A stretch of 64,000 bases of DNA from NCBI RefSeq assembly GCF_008634025.1, contig NZ_PDCM01000002.1, forward strand, positions 1,178,001 through 1,242,000. Reading direction: 5' to 3'. The translations under genes and the position numbers were made by a program. The stretch comes from Streptomyces albofaciens JCM 4342. GTDB taxonomy: Bacteria > Actinomycetota > Actinomycetes > Streptomycetales > Streptomycetaceae. The notes beneath the pieces were generated by a model. It searched no databases. It was not told where the DNA came from and saw nothing but the letters and a program-made list of their open reading frames with translations. Each line of letters starts with the position of its first letter. Position 1 is the stretch's first letter. Positions 42,880 through 51,506 of this stretch are shown here, piece after piece.

Positions 42880-43861
42880 CCATGTCGCGGGCGTGCCGCA
42901 GTCCGATCCGGCCGAACTCGCGCTCCAGCGCGTCCAGTTCGGCGAGCGTCTCGTCCTTCGAACCGCCCAGCCGGGAACGGGACTTGACCAGGCCGAGGCG
43001 GGACAGGGCGGTGCCGCGCGGCTCGCGCATCTCCTCGAACTCGCGCAGTGCCCCGGCGTAGACCTCGCACGCCTCGGCGTACCGCCCGGCCCGGAAGAGG
43101 ACGTTGCCGCGCATCTTGTGGTTGTAGGCGAGGGCGCTCGCGAGGTCCATGGTGCGGCAGATCGTCTCGGCCTCGGTGAGCAGGGCCAGGGCCCGTTCCG
43201 TCGCGCCCTGTACGGACAGGACGTCGGCCACGCCGCGCAGCGACCAGGCGCGGCCCCGGGCGTCATCGCCGTCGTCGGCTGTCCGCGCGGCCTCCTCGAA
43301 CAGCTCCAGGGCCTTGGCGTAGTCGCCGGTGTTGCGGTGGATCTGGGCGATGCCGGACATCGCCCACACCATGTGGCGGGTTTCGCCGTGCGCCCGTGCC
43401 TGGGCGAGCAACTGCTCGTGCAGGTCGGCGACGGCTTCGTAGTCGCCCTGTATGCGGCCGGTCTCGGCGAGCCCGGCGAGCGAGTAGCCGTGGGCCAGGC
43501 GGTCCCCGCCTTCGTCGGCGAGGGTGACGGCGTGGGCCAGCAGCCTGCGGGCCAGCGCGAGGGAGCCGCACTGCCGGGCGAGCGTGCCGCCGCTCCACAG
43601 GGCCCAGGACATCGCGCCCCGGTCGCCGGCGGCACGGGCGCTGCGGTAGCTCTCGTGCCAGGCCGTGCGCGCGTCGTCCACCCGTCCCAGGCGCCGGTTG
43701 GCCTCGGCGACGGCGAGCGAGGCCCGGGCGCGCTCCAGGTCGGTGCGGGCGTCTCGCCGCGCGCGGGCGGCCGTGGCGAGCACGTCCTCGTAGGACGAGT
43801 TCACGTTCAGGGCCGCACCCAGCTCGCCTTGGTACTCCGGGGCGAATGCCTTGCCGTACAT
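42776..43861 (-). CDS. tetratricopeptide repeat protein
   Basis: A 361-residue helical repeat protein with about seven TPR units (for example NTGDYAKALELFEEAART, FRAGRYAEACEVYAGALRE). No signal peptide, HTH or enzyme domain is seen, so it is probably a cytoplasmic scaffold, perhaps the repeat part of an AfsR/SARP-like system without its other domains. ATG 43861 has CAGGAGG 11 bases upstream. The last 34 codons lie antisense to the 3' end of the lipase maturation factor gene. This tail (SPAAPYGATTHRSAAVPATS) is low complexity and may be an accidental extension. An inverted repeat TGATCA-N9-TGATCA (43878-43898) lies just upstream of the ribosome site. Confidence 0.8.
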   Translation of the reverse strand: MYGKAFAPEYQGELGAALNVNSSYEDVLATAARARRDARTDLERARASLAVAEANRRLGRVDDARTAWHESYRSARAAGDRGAMSWALWSGGTLARQCGSLALARRLLAHAVTLADEGGDRLAHGYSLAGLAETGRIQGDYEAVADLHEQLLAQARAHGETRHMVWAMSGIAQIHRNTGDYAKALELFEEAARTADDGDDARGRAWSLRGVADVLSVQGATERALALLTEAETICRTMDLASALAYNHKMRGNVLFRAGRYAEACEVYAGALREFEEMREPRGTALSRLGLVKSRSRLGGSKDETLAELDALEREFGRIGLRHARDMVIAFRAELLPSASGSPAAPYGATTHRSAAVPATS

Positions 43862-44183
43862 GTGTTCCGTGGCCTCCTGATCAGCATGTGCTTGATCACG
43901 AAGCTACGAGGCGACGGGGGCCCGGCGAATCCCTCCGCGGATTGGTCATGCCGTATGCCTCGGGTCCTACGCGAGAGGGACCCGGTCATCATCGGGACGT
44001 ACGGGGTACCCTTCCTTCCGGCCGACCGGCGCAGGCCGTCCGCGGCGCCACGGACGGCCTGCCGGAACCCACCGCTTCCCACGGCGGCCCGCCCGCCCCC
44101 AGCCGGGCCGCCGCTCCGGGGAATTCGTCACGGAGAATTCCCGGAAGGGTGGGAAGGAAATGCCTGCGGCCGGACTATCGGAT
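43862..44183. other. 322-bp intergenic region with repeats and hairpins
   Basis: Holds TGATCA-N9-TGATCA (43878-43898) before the TPR gene, a perfect 12-bp hairpin at 44031-44062, and a GGGAATTC-type hairpin at about 44112-44143 just past the Rpf-like gene. No coding ORF is supported. Confidence 0.5.
44031..44062 (-). terminator. perfect 12-bp hairpin downstream of the Rpf-LysM gene
   Basis: GCAGGCCGTCCG (44031-44042) and CGGACGGCCTGC (44051-44062) are exact inverted repeats with an 8-base loop. Confidence 0.55.
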
Positions 44184-44915
44184 TCAGCCGGCGCCGGGCC
44201 GCGGAACGGCCAGTCGCATTCCCGGGTAGATGATGTTCGGGTCCGCCCCGATCACCCGGCGGTTCAGGCGGTAGAATTCCTGCCATCCCCAGCCGTGGGC
44301 ATACGCGATTCCGCTGACCGTGTCCCCCGGATTCACCACGACCTGGCCACCGGCTTTCCGCTGCGGCCGGGCCTTGTACTGCTTGTACCGCCCGTCCTGG
44401 CTGCCGTACCGGTGCTTGCGGTGCCGCAGCCGCTCGTGGGCCCGGCCGTTGCTCCCCGTACGGGCCGGGGATCCGGCGCGCGGCGCGGACCGCGGGACGC
44501 TCGCCTCCGGCGCGCTGTGCCGCGTCCCGGAGCGCAGTCCCAGGCGGGCCGAGCAGGCCGGCCAGGCCCCCCAGCCCTGGCGCGCCAGCACCCGTTCCGC
44601 CACCCTGATCTGCTGGGCCCGGGAGGCCCGCGACGCCCGGGAGGCGTACTTGCCGCCTCCGAAGGAGCGCCAGGTGGAGTGGGCGAACTGCAGCCCGCCC
44701 GAGAAGCCGTTGCCGGTGTCGGCCCGCCAGTTGCCCCCGCTCTCACACCCGGCCAGGCGGTCCCACGTGCCACCGCCGCGGGCTTCGGCCGGCCCTTCGG
44801 CCGCCACGTTCAACGCGCCGGCGGCGAGCAGGACCACTGCCGCCGTCGCCCCTCGGGCCCCGCGCCCCCGGACCTCACCGCGTCCGCTCGTTTCCGATCC
44901 CTGAGGATATTCCAT
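44184..44915 (-). CDS. secreted resuscitation-promoting factor-like protein with LysM
   Basis: A 243-residue exported muralytic protein. Residues 1-48 include a signal peptide ([20 protein letters not shown]). Residues 49-125 are an Rpf transglycosylase domain: [13 protein letters not shown] holds the catalytic Glu58, then [17 protein letters not shown], and the paired cysteine in [12 protein letters not shown] basic linker follows and a LysM domain at about 190-240 ([26 protein letters not shown]) for cell-wall attachment. It is the RpfA layout of Streptomyces and should cleave peptidoglycan during spore germination. GGGAG precedes ATG 44915; the frame is open to 45083 but non-coding. The leader may hold a riboswitch. 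Confidence 0.9.
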   Translation of the reverse strand: MEYPQGSETSGRGEVRGRGARGATAAVVLLAAGALNVAAEGPAEARGGGTWDRLAGCESGGNWRADTGNGFSGGLQFAHSTWRSFGGGKYASRASRASRAQQIRVAERVLARQGWGAWPACSARLGLRSGTRHSAPEASVPRSAPRAGSPARTGSNGRAHERLRHRKHRYGSQDGRYKQYKARPQRKAGGQVVVNPGDTVSGIAYAHGWGWQEFYRLNRRVIGADPNIIYPGMRLAVPRPGAG

Positions 44916-45110
44916 CGATGTGCTCCCGTCCTTCACCGCGCGGTTTCCCGGCGGCCATGGGGATGCATGACATTCCGTCGGCACACGCCCTTTCCGGCTT
45001 TTCCGCGGAATGTTCTCCCGCGGTTTCACCGGTCCTCGCGCTGCGCTTTCCGGGCCGTCATGAATTCGACGAGTACGAGACAACCACGGGCACGGTCGGC
45101 ATGGTCAGAG
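44916..45110 (-). promoter_or_regulatory. 5' leader of the Rpf-LysM gene; candidate c-di-AMP (ydaO-type) riboswitch
   Basis: Non-coding leader with GGTGAAAC followed by a CGCGG/CCGCG hairpin and, near the 3' end, CGCGGTGAAGGACGGGAG. The GGTGAA and GTGAAGG pieces recall the ydaO consensus, and rpfA genes of Streptomyces are known to be under this riboswitch. The fold was not computed. Confidence 0.45.
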
Positions 45111-45399
45111 CGCGCGGGAGCGTCCGCACCGAGCGGGCTGCCACCACGCCGCCGGAGTGGAGGCCGACGGCTCCGCATGGCGCCCCCGTGTGCCGGGTAG
45201 GGGCGCACCTCCGAAGGCGGCGCGCATGGCCTGCCCGGGCGTATCGAGCGCTTGTCCGAGCCGGGGGTCTCCGTGGAGCGCACCGGGGAGCCCGGGCCGC
45301 GCGCGGCGGGGGTCCGCACACACCGCGCACGGACCCCGGCGCGGTGCACCCCCGCCATCCCGGGGGAGGGTTTCGGTTCACGGAGGGCGTGGCGCCGGG
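45111..45399. other. intergenic region, no supported gene
   Basis: Remainder of a 484-bp gap between the Rpf-LysM and modBC genes. It holds a hairpin at 45309-45337. Short minus-strand frames here (for example 45105-45323) have no ribosome site or recognisable product. Confidence 0.5.
45309..45337 (-). terminator. hairpin after the molybdate operon
   Basis: GGGGTCCG (45309-45316) and CGGACCCC (45330-45337) form a perfect 8-bp stem, 63 bases after the modBC stop. Confidence 0.6.
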
Positions 45400-47592
45400 T
45401 CACACCGGTACGAGCGTGACCTCGGTCGCCTTCACACTCACCCAGACCTCGGTGTCCTCGGCCAGCCCCAGTTCCGCCGCGGCCTGCGGGGTGATCTCGC
45501 CGACCAGATCGGGCACCTGCGGCGAGGCGATCAGGACGCGCAGCCGGCTGCCGAGCGCGGTGATCTCCCGTACCCGGCCCGGCCAGACGTTGCGGGGGCT
45601 CCCGGAGGGGCGCTGCCGGTGTACGGAGACCGCTTCCGGGCCGATGATCGCCAGTGCGGCGGTGCCTTCCGGCAGCGGGTCGGCGGCCACCAGGCGACCG
45701 GCGCCGGCGAGCCGGAGGCCGTCGCCGGTGGCCGTGCCGGACCAGGCGTTGCGGCCCAGCATCCGCGCCACCCACGGCGAGCGCGGGTGCCGGGCGACCT
45801 CGGCGGGAGCCGCGTCCTGGAGGGCGCGCCCGTCCTCCAGGACCAGGACGCGGTCGGCGAGCGAGACCGCCTCGACCGGGTCGTGGGTCACCATCAGGCA
45901 GACGCCGCCGAATCCGGCCAGGTGCCGTCGCAGGGTGTGCCGTACGTGCGCGCGGGTGCTCTGGTCGAGGGCGGCCAGCGGCTCGTCGAGCAGCAGCAGC
46001 CGGGGGCGGGCGGCCAGCGCGCGGGCCAGCGCGACGCGTCCGGCCTGGCCGCCGGAGAGCTGGGCGGGGCGGCGGTGCGCGAGGTGGCCGACGCCGAGCC
46101 GGTCCAGCCAGCGCTGGGCCTCGCGGCGGGCCTCGGCCCGGGCGGTGCCGTGGGCGCGCAGCCCGTACGCCGTGTTGCCGAGGGCCGTCAGGTGCGGGAA
46201 GAGCGCCCCGTCCTGCGGGACCCAGGCGACGTCGCGGCGGTGCGGCGGCAGCGTGGTCACCTCGCGCCCGCCGAGTCTGAGCGCGGCGTGCGCCCGGGGC
46301 GTGAGGCCGAGCAGGGCGCGCAACAGCGTGGTCTTGCCCGCGCCGTTGGGGCCCACGACGGCGATGGTGGTTCCCGGGGCGGCGTCGAGGGTGAGCCGGT
46401 TGAAGCCCGTGACGTCCGCGTGCAGCGGCCACCGCCCGGTGCTGGCGCCGTCGCCGGGGCCGCCGGGAGCGGTGGGGCCCGCGTCGGCGGCCCCGGTGTG
46501 CGCGGTGGCGGCTGCGGACGGGGCCGGGGTGGCGGACGCGCCGGGCGCTGCGGATGCGCCGGTCATGTGGTCGGGCCACGTGCCGTCGGCATCCGGCACT
46601 CCGCCGCCCTCCGCGTCCGTACGCGTCACCGCGCCGCTCGTGCGCCCCCGCACCGGGCCGCCCCCGCCCGCCCACCGGCCGCGCAGGGCGACCAGAACGG
46701 CCATCGCGACGACGAGCAGCAGCAGGGAGACGGAGGTGGCGGCCTCGGGGCTGTCCTGGAGGAGCAGGTAGACCTGGAGGGGCAGGGTCTGGGTGACGCC
46801 CGGCAGGTTGCCCGCGAAGGTGATCGTCGCGCCGAACTCGCCGAGCGCCCGCGCCCAGGTCAGGGCGGCTCCGGCGGCGAGCCCGGGGGCGACCATGGGC
46901 AGCGTGACGGTGGCGAAGACGCGCAGCGGCCCGGCGCCGAGCGAGGCGGCGGTCTCCTCGTACCGCGCGTGCAGCCCGGCCAGCGCGCCTTCGAGGCTGA
47001 TGACCAGGAACGGCATCGAGACGAAGGTGGCGGCGACCACCGCGCCCGCGGTGTGGAACGGCAGCTGCACCCCGAACCAGCTCTCCAGCCAGCCGCCCAG
47101 CAGGCCCCGCCGCCCGAAGCCGAGGAGCAGCGCCACACCGCCGACGGTCGGCGGCAGCACCATCGGCAGCAGTACCAGGGAGCGCACCAGCGCCTTGCCG
47201 GGGAAGTCGACGCGCGCCAGCAGCCAGGCGAGCGGCACGCCGAGCAGCAGGGACAGGCCGAGCGCCCAGCAGGAGACGACCAGTGAGATCCGCAGGGCTT
47301 CGACGACCCCGTCGGAGGTGAGGTGGGTGCCGATGTCGCCCCAGGAGGTGCGGGCCAGGATGCCGGCCATGGGCACCAGCAGGAACGCCACCGCCAGCAC
47401 GGCGGGCACGGCCAGGGCCAGCGGGGCGCGCCGGCCGGGGGCGGCGCGGCGGGCGCGCCCGGGGAGGAGGGCACGCCCGGCGCCGGGTCCCCGGCCGGGC
47501 TCCGTGCCGGGGGTGCGGCCCCGGCCGTCGGCGGGCGCCCGGTCGTGTTCGGCGCCGGGCCTGCGGTCGCGTCTCATGGCATCGCGGAGCAT
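45400..47592 (-). CDS. modBC: molybdate ABC transporter permease-ATPase fusion (ModB-ModC)
   Basis: A 730-residue fusion of two usually separate subunits. Residues about 55-305 are the ModB permease with six helices and the EAA loop region (EETAASLGAGPLRVFATVTLP, partly quoted). A Pro/Gly/Ala-rich linker of about 85 residues follows. Residues about 390-620 are the ModC ATPase: Walker A GPNGAGKTT near 413, signature LSGGQAGR, Walker B LLLLDEPLAALD. A TOBE domain for oxyanion sensing closes the protein. It imports molybdate using ATP. The start is uncertain (47592 or 47577; neither has a good ribosome site). It lies 24 bases after modA. Confidence 0.9.
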   Translation of the reverse strand: MLRDAMRRDRRPGAEHDRAPADGRGRTPGTEPGRGPGAGRALLPGRARRAAPGRRAPLALAVPAVLAVAFLLVPMAGILARTSWGDIGTHLTSDGVVEALRISLVVSCWALGLSLLLGVPLAWLLARVDFPGKALVRSLVLLPMVLPPTVGGVALLLGFGRRGLLGGWLESWFGVQLPFHTAGAVVAATFVSMPFLVISLEGALAGLHARYEETAASLGAGPLRVFATVTLPMVAPGLAAGAALTWARALGEFGATITFAGNLPGVTQTLPLQVYLLLQDSPEAATSVSLLLLVVAMAVLVALRGRWAGGGGPVRGRTSGAVTRTDAEGGGVPDADGTWPDHMTGASAAPGASATPAPSAAATAHTGAADAGPTAPGGPGDGASTGRWPLHADVTGFNRLTLDAAPGTTIAVVGPNGAGKTTLLRALLGLTPRAHAALRLGGREVTTLPPHRRDVAWVPQDGALFPHLTALGNTAYGLRAHGTARAEARREAQRWLDRLGVGHLAHRRPAQLSGGQAGRVALARALAARPRLLLLDEPLAALDQSTRAHVRHTLRRHLAGFGGVCLMVTHDPVEAVSLADRVLVLEDGRALQDAAPAEVARHPRSPWVARMLGRNAWSGTATGDGLRLAGAGRLVAADPLPEGTAALAIIGPEAVSVHRQRPSGSPRNVWPGRVREITALGSRLRVLIASPQVPDLVGEITPQAAAELGLAEDTEVWVSVKATEVTLVPV

Positions 47593-47616
47593 GGCGTGGT
47601 CGCGGCTCGTGCTCCG

Positions 47617-48408
47617 TTACGGCCGCTGGAAGCCCGCGTCGCGCAGGATCTTCTGCGCCTGGGCGCCGCCGAGCCACTTCACGAACGCGTCCGCCTCCTC
47701 GGCGTGCCGGGAGACCTTGAGCGTGGCGGCCGGGTACTCGGCGATCGCGTTCTGCTCGTCCGGGATCTGCACGGCGTCCACCTTGTCGGGTGCGGTCATC
47801 GCGTCGGTGGCGTAGACGATGCCCGCGTCCGCCTCGCCCAGCTCGACCTTGCTCAGCACGCCGCGCACGTCCTGCTCCTGCGAGAGCGGCTGGACCTTGA
47901 CGTGCTGCCGGTCCAGGACCTTCTTGCTGTAGCGGCCGACGGGCACGGCCGGCGCCGCGAGCACGACCTTGAGCTTCTTGGTGGCGGCCAGGTCGGCCAG
48001 CCCCTTGACGTGCTTGGGGTTGCCCTCCGGGGTGGCGATCACCAGCCGGTTCCTGGCGATGATCCGCGGCTCGGCGGTCTTGCCCTTGAGTCCGTCCATG
48101 GTCCGGGTGTCCGCGGTGACCAGGGCGTCGGCCGGGAAGTCCTGGTTGACCTGGGCGGCGAGCTGCTGCGAGCCGGCGAAGGAGAACTTCACCGTGATGT
48201 CCGGGTGTTCCTTGTGGTACGCGTCGGCGGCCTTGGCGAACACGTCGGTCAGGGACGCGGCGGCGAGCACCTTGATCGTGGTCTTGCCGCGGTCCGCGGC
48301 GGACGAGTCGTCACCGCCCCCGCAGGCGGCGGCGAGCGGGGCGAGCACGGCGACGGTCAGGGCGGCGGCGAGGGCACGGCGCCGGGTGACGCCGAGGGTG
48401 CGGGACAT
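47617..48408 (-). CDS. modA: molybdate-binding lipoprotein
   Basis: A 263-residue solute-binding protein. The N-terminus has twin-Arg-like RRR, a hydrophobic core and lipobox LAAACGGG, so it is an anchored lipoprotein. IKVLAAASLTDVF is the ModA opening (AAASL binds the oxyanion), with FSFAGSQQLAAQ and GEADAGIVYATDA as other family motifs. It captures molybdate or tungstate outside the membrane for the ModBC fusion. ATG 48408 has AAGGAG; the frame extends to 48483 over the regulator gene's end. It is second in a three-gene minus-strand group. Confidence 0.94.
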   Translation of the reverse strand: MSRTLGVTRRRALAAALTVAVLAPLAAACGGGDDSSAADRGKTTIKVLAAASLTDVFAKAADAYHKEHPDITVKFSFAGSQQLAAQVNQDFPADALVTADTRTMDGLKGKTAEPRIIARNRLVIATPEGNPKHVKGLADLAATKKLKVVLAAPAVPVGRYSKKVLDRQHVKVQPLSQEQDVRGVLSKVELGEADAGIVYATDAMTAPDKVDAVQIPDEQNAIAEYPAATLKVSRHAEEADAFVKWLGGAQAQKILRDAGFQRP

Positions 48409-48460
48409 CGGGATCGGCTCCTTGGGGACGCGGGGCGGTGACGCGGGACGGCGGCGGGCG

Positions 48461-48856
48461 TCAGGCGCGGTCGATATGGACATTGGTCGACTTCACGCGG
48501 GCGGTGGCCCGCATACCGACCTCCAGTCCGAGTTCCTCCACCGCTTCCCGTGTCAGGAGGGAGACCAGCCGGTGCGGTCCGGCCTGGATCTCCACCTGTG
48601 CCGCGACGTCGCCCAGCTTGATCGCCGTGACGATGCCAGGGAAGGCGTTGCGGACCGAGGTGTGGGAGGTGTCGTCCTCCGTGGCGCCGTTCTTGGCGAG
48701 TTCGGTGGAGAACGCGGCCAGGTCGCGGCCGTCGATCAGCCGGCGGCCGGTTTCGTCCCGGTGGGTGGGAACGCGGCCGGCGTCGGCCCAGCGGCGGGCC
48801 GTGTCGGGGCTGACGCCGAGCAGGCGTGCGGCCTGGCCGATCGTGTAGGACTGCAT
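48461..48856 (-). CDS. HTH-Mop (molbindin) one-component regulator
   Basis: A 131-residue two-domain protein. Residues 1-60 are an excisionase/MerR-like HTH (YTIGQAARLLGVSPDTARRWADAGRVP). Residues about 65-130 are a Mop/TOBE molybdate-binding domain (VRNAFPGIVTAIKLGDVAAQVEI, ATARVKSTNVHIDRA, parts quoted). It should sense molybdate and set expression of modA-modBC, which follow 52 bases downstream. TTGCAG (48893-48888) and TACGGT (48869-48864) are 18 bases apart, and TACGGT ends 7 bases before ATG 48856, so the transcript is probably leaderless; a GTG at 48865 would be too close to the box. Confidence 0.88.
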   Translation of the reverse strand: MQSYTIGQAARLLGVSPDTARRWADAGRVPTHRDETGRRLIDGRDLAAFSTELAKNGATEDDTSHTSVRNAFPGIVTAIKLGDVAAQVEIQAGPHRLVSLLTREAVEELGLEVGMRATARVKSTNVHIDRA

Positions 48857-49113
48857 ATGCGGCACCGTATGGCAGAAGCTCTCTCATCTGCAATTACTCC
48901 GTGGGAATGTACCTGGCAGATGCGAGCCGGATTGGAGGATGCGCCAAGTACCGGCGTGGGGCGCCGCAGCGGCCGTGCGGTGGGCCGGAGCCCGTGGCGC
49001 GGGGGCGCGGACCGGACAGACCAGGGGGCGGAGCGTCGGACGTGCGGGCGAAGCCGTACTCTTTTGGGAGGGATCCGGGAGGGCGTGGCGTAACACGGAG
49101 GGAGCGCGATCCG

Positions 49114-50040
49114 ATGGGTACTCCTACTTCAACTTCTTCAACCCGTTCCGCGGTCCGCGGCCGGTCGCTCATGAGGAGGCTGCGGCCGGAGGCCGCGCGC
49201 GACGCCGTACCGTCGGTGCACGAGCGCCCCGTCCTGCACACGGTCCCGCACCCCTCCCCGGACCGTCCCCTTCCGCTGCGGCTCGCCGATCTCGCAGTCG
49301 CCGCCTGCACCGCGCAGACGGTGCTCGCCCCCAAGCCGGACCCGCTCGCGCTGCACGCCGCCGAGCTGCTGCACGCCCCCTTCGCCTCCATGGCCGAGGC
49401 CGCCATGGGCAGGCCGCTGGACCGCCGGCTGCGCGAACAGCTCGGGCGGATCGGCCGGGCGGGCGAGCAGCGCGCGCTCCAGGCGGGCCCGGGCGCTCCC
49501 GGCAAGCGCGGCGCGCTGTGGTCCGTGGGCCTGCTGGTGGCCGGTGCCGCCGCCACCAACTGCCGCTCGGACGTGGAGACCTGCGAGGCGGCGGCCACAC
49601 TGGCGCGCCTGCCGGACGGCGGCGCCCCCGCGGCCAGCCGGTCACCGGGCGGCCGGGCCCGGCAGTACTACGGCGTTCCCGGCGCCGTCGGCCAGGCCCG
49701 CTCCGGCTTCCCGAACGTCCTGGGCGTGGCGCTGCCCGCGCTGCGCCAGTCCCGCGCGGCCGGCGCCTCCGAGGTGACGGCCCGCATGGACGCGCTGCTG
49801 GCGCTGCTGTCCACCCTCGACGACACCACCCTGCTCCAGCGGGGCGGTTCGCAGGGCCTGCTGTCGGTGCAGATGGACGCGCGTGACGTGCTGTCGTCGG
49901 GCGGCTTCGGCACCCCGCGCGGGCGCAAGGCGTTCGTCCGGCTGGACTCGCGGATGACCCGCAACGGGCTCACCGCCGGGGGCAGCGCGGCGCTGCTGTC
50001 GGCGACGCTCTTCCTGGATTTCCTGTTCGAGGGCCACTGA
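49114..50040 (+). CDS. CitG/MdcB-like protein, probably altered active site
   Basis: A 308-residue protein that follows the triphosphoribosyl-dephospho-CoA synthase (CitG/MdcB) pattern along its length: LAPKPDPLALH, GKRGALWSVGLLVAGAA, YGVPGAVGQARSGFPNV, STLDDTTLLQRGG, and TAGGSAALLSATLFLDFL. Several family-defining residues differ: the KPGLVD motif reads KPDPLA, the THKG loop reads PGKRG, and the NLSPGGSADLLA motif reads GLTAGGSAALLS. No citrate lyase or malonate decarboxylase genes are near, so the cofactor-synthesis role is doubtful. ATG 49114 has GGAGGG upstream. It is divergent from the HTH-Mop regulator. A perfect 21-bp hairpin begins 8 bases after the stop. Confidence 0.65.
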   Translation: MGTPTSTSSTRSAVRGRSLMRRLRPEAARDAVPSVHERPVLHTVPHPSPDRPLPLRLADLAVAACTAQTVLAPKPDPLALHAAELLHAPFASMAEAAMGRPLDRRLREQLGRIGRAGEQRALQAGPGAPGKRGALWSVGLLVAGAAATNCRSDVETCEAAATLARLPDGGAPAASRSPGGRARQYYGVPGAVGQARSGFPNVLGVALPALRQSRAAGASEVTARMDALLALLSTLDDTTLLQRGGSQGLLSVQMDARDVLSSGGFGTPRGRKAFVRLDSRMTRNGLTAGGSAALLSATLFLDFLFEGH

Positions 50041-50047
50041 GGCCTGC

Positions 50048-50096
50048 GTACGTCACGCCCGGCAGCGCTCAGGCGGCGCTGCCGGGCGTGACGTAC
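50048..50096. terminator. perfect 21-bp bidirectional hairpin
   Basis: Arms 50048-50068 and 50076-50096 are exact inverted repeats with a 7-base loop. The right arm and loop are the last codons and stop of the paaX-like gene, so one structure ends both convergent genes. Confidence 0.8.
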
Positions 50097-50842
50097 TGCC
50101 GCAGCAGATCGCGCAGCTCCGCCTCGAAGGCGTCGTAACGGCTGCGCAGCTCGGTGCCCGGCCAGTCGGCGGGCAGCAGGGCGTCCGGCAGCAGCGGGTC
50201 GGTCAGGAGGTGGCGCAGTACGGCGGCGGAGACGGTGAAGCGTCCGGCCGGTGACGTGGCGTCGGACAGCGCCGCCAGCAGGGCGCGGGCCCGCTCTGCC
50301 CAGCCGTCCAGGTCCCACAGGCCACGTGCCAGCTCCGCCGGGTCGCCGTCCGGAGCGCCGGTGAGCCAGGTGCACTGCCGGGCGGCCACGTCCGGACGGC
50401 CGCGCTCCAGGTTGCCGGGGCGCAGCCAGGTTCCTTCGCGCAGTTCGGCGAGCCGCAGTACGGCCATGGCCTGGCGCAGCGCGGTCCGCTCCGCGGCCGG
50501 GCGCGCTTCGGCGGCGACCACGGCGATCTCCCAGGCCCCGGCCCAGCGCCGGGTGCGCGGCGTACGGCTCTCGTCCTGCCGCGTCTGGCGCTCCAGCAGC
50601 CGTTCGGTGAGTCCGTACGTCCCCTCCTTCTGCTGAAGGTCCCCCGCGGCCACCATCCGGGACAGCGCGACGCGGACGGTGCCCTCGGCGATGCCGAAGA
50701 GCTCACCGACCCGCACCAGGGCGCGCGCCGGCAGGCGGGGCGGATGGTGGCCGAGGAGGGTGCTGAGCACGATGGAGCGGGCGGTGAGCGGCCGCAGGCC
50801 GAGGCGCGCCGCGGCGTCGCGTACGGAGGTGTCGTGGTCCAT
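50069..50842 (-). CDS. PaaX family transcriptional regulator
   Basis: A 257-residue regulator. The N-terminal winged helix (LTARSIVLSTLLGHHPPRLP, IAEGTVRVALSRMVAAGDL) matches PaaX, with the central GTWLRPGNLERGRPDV and a C-terminal helical PaaX_C domain. PaaX represses phenylacetate degradation and senses the CoA ester; here the nearby acyl-CoA dehydrogenase and enoyl-CoA hydratase genes (51623-54051) are plausible targets. TAGGAT (50856-50851) ends 8 bases before ATG 50842 and no ribosome site is seen, so it is likely leaderless; the frame is open to 50953. Confidence 0.88.
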   Translation of the reverse strand: MDHDTSVRDAAARLGLRPLTARSIVLSTLLGHHPPRLPARALVRVGELFGIAEGTVRVALSRMVAAGDLQQKEGTYGLTERLLERQTRQDESRTPRTRRWAGAWEIAVVAAEARPAAERTALRQAMAVLRLAELREGTWLRPGNLERGRPDVAARQCTWLTGAPDGDPAELARGLWDLDGWAERARALLAALSDATSPAGRFTVSAAVLRHLLTDPLLPDALLPADWPGTELRSRYDAFEAELRDLLRQYVTPGSAA

Positions 50843-50906
50843 CGGGCGGCATCCTAGGAGGTGCGCGGCGGGCCGGTGCGGGCCGCCCGCCCCGGCGGGG
50901 AGCCGC

Positions 50907-51506
50907 TCACCGGGCCGCGTCGCCGGGGACCGCCCCGTCCGGGGCCGCGGCACGTTCCTCCTTCGCCGCCTTTGCCCGGTTGTCCAGTTCCCACCCCAGG
51001 AAGGAGAACAGCACGATCAGGATGCCGCCGCAGACGATCGCGCAGTCGGCGAGGTTCATGATGCTGAAACCGCGTACGTGGATGAAGTCGACCACCGCGC
51101 CCCGGAAGTCGCCGGGGGTGCGGAAGAGACGGTCGGTGAGGTTGCCGAGTCCGCCGCCCAGCAGCAGGCCCAGCGCGATCGCCCAGGGGACGCTGTAGAG
51201 CTTGCGCGCCAGGCGGACGATCACCACCACCACGGCCACGGCGATGCCCGTGAACAGGATGGTGGTCGCCTCCCCGATGCCGAACGCCGCGCCGGGGTTG
51301 CGCTCCACCAGCAGTTCCAGCCAGTCGCCGAGCACCTTGACGGGGGCGCCGTTCTCCAACTCCTCGACCACGGCCACCTTGCTGCACAGATCGAGCAGAT
51401 AGGCGGCGGCCGCCACTGCCAGGAGCAGCGGCACCCGCCGTCCGCTCCCGGCCCTCGCCTCGCGGCCCGCACCCCGCGCCGCTGTGCCCCGGTCCCGTCC
51501 CCGCAC
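50907..51506 (-). CDS. lspA: lipoprotein signal peptidase (LspA)
   Basis: A 199-residue prolipoprotein signal peptidase with four membrane helices. The catalytic aspartates lie in [10 protein letters not shown] and [27 protein letters not shown] and VVDFIHV are the other conserved blocks. It removes signal peptides of lipoproteins such as ModA and the CapA-like protein in this window. GTG 51506 is chosen because GAGGGGGC lies 6 bases upstream; a second GTG at 51548 without a ribosome site would add 14 residues. It is divergent from the AidB-like gene. Confidence 0.92.
   Translation of the reverse strand: MRGRDRGTAARGAGREARAGSGRRVPLLLAVAAAAYLLDLCSKVAVVEELENGAPVKVLGDWLELLVERNPGAAFGIGEATTILFTGIAVAVVVVIVRLARKLYSVPWAIALGLLLGGGLGNLTDRLFRTPGDFRGAVVDFIHVRGFSIMNLADCAIVCGGILIVLFSFLGWELDNRAKAAKEERAAAPDGAVPGDAAR

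Noticed and set aside
45105..45323. 72-codon minus-strand ORF between the Rpf-LysM and modBC genes
   Set aside because: No family, no ribosome site, ends in a terminator-like hairpin region.
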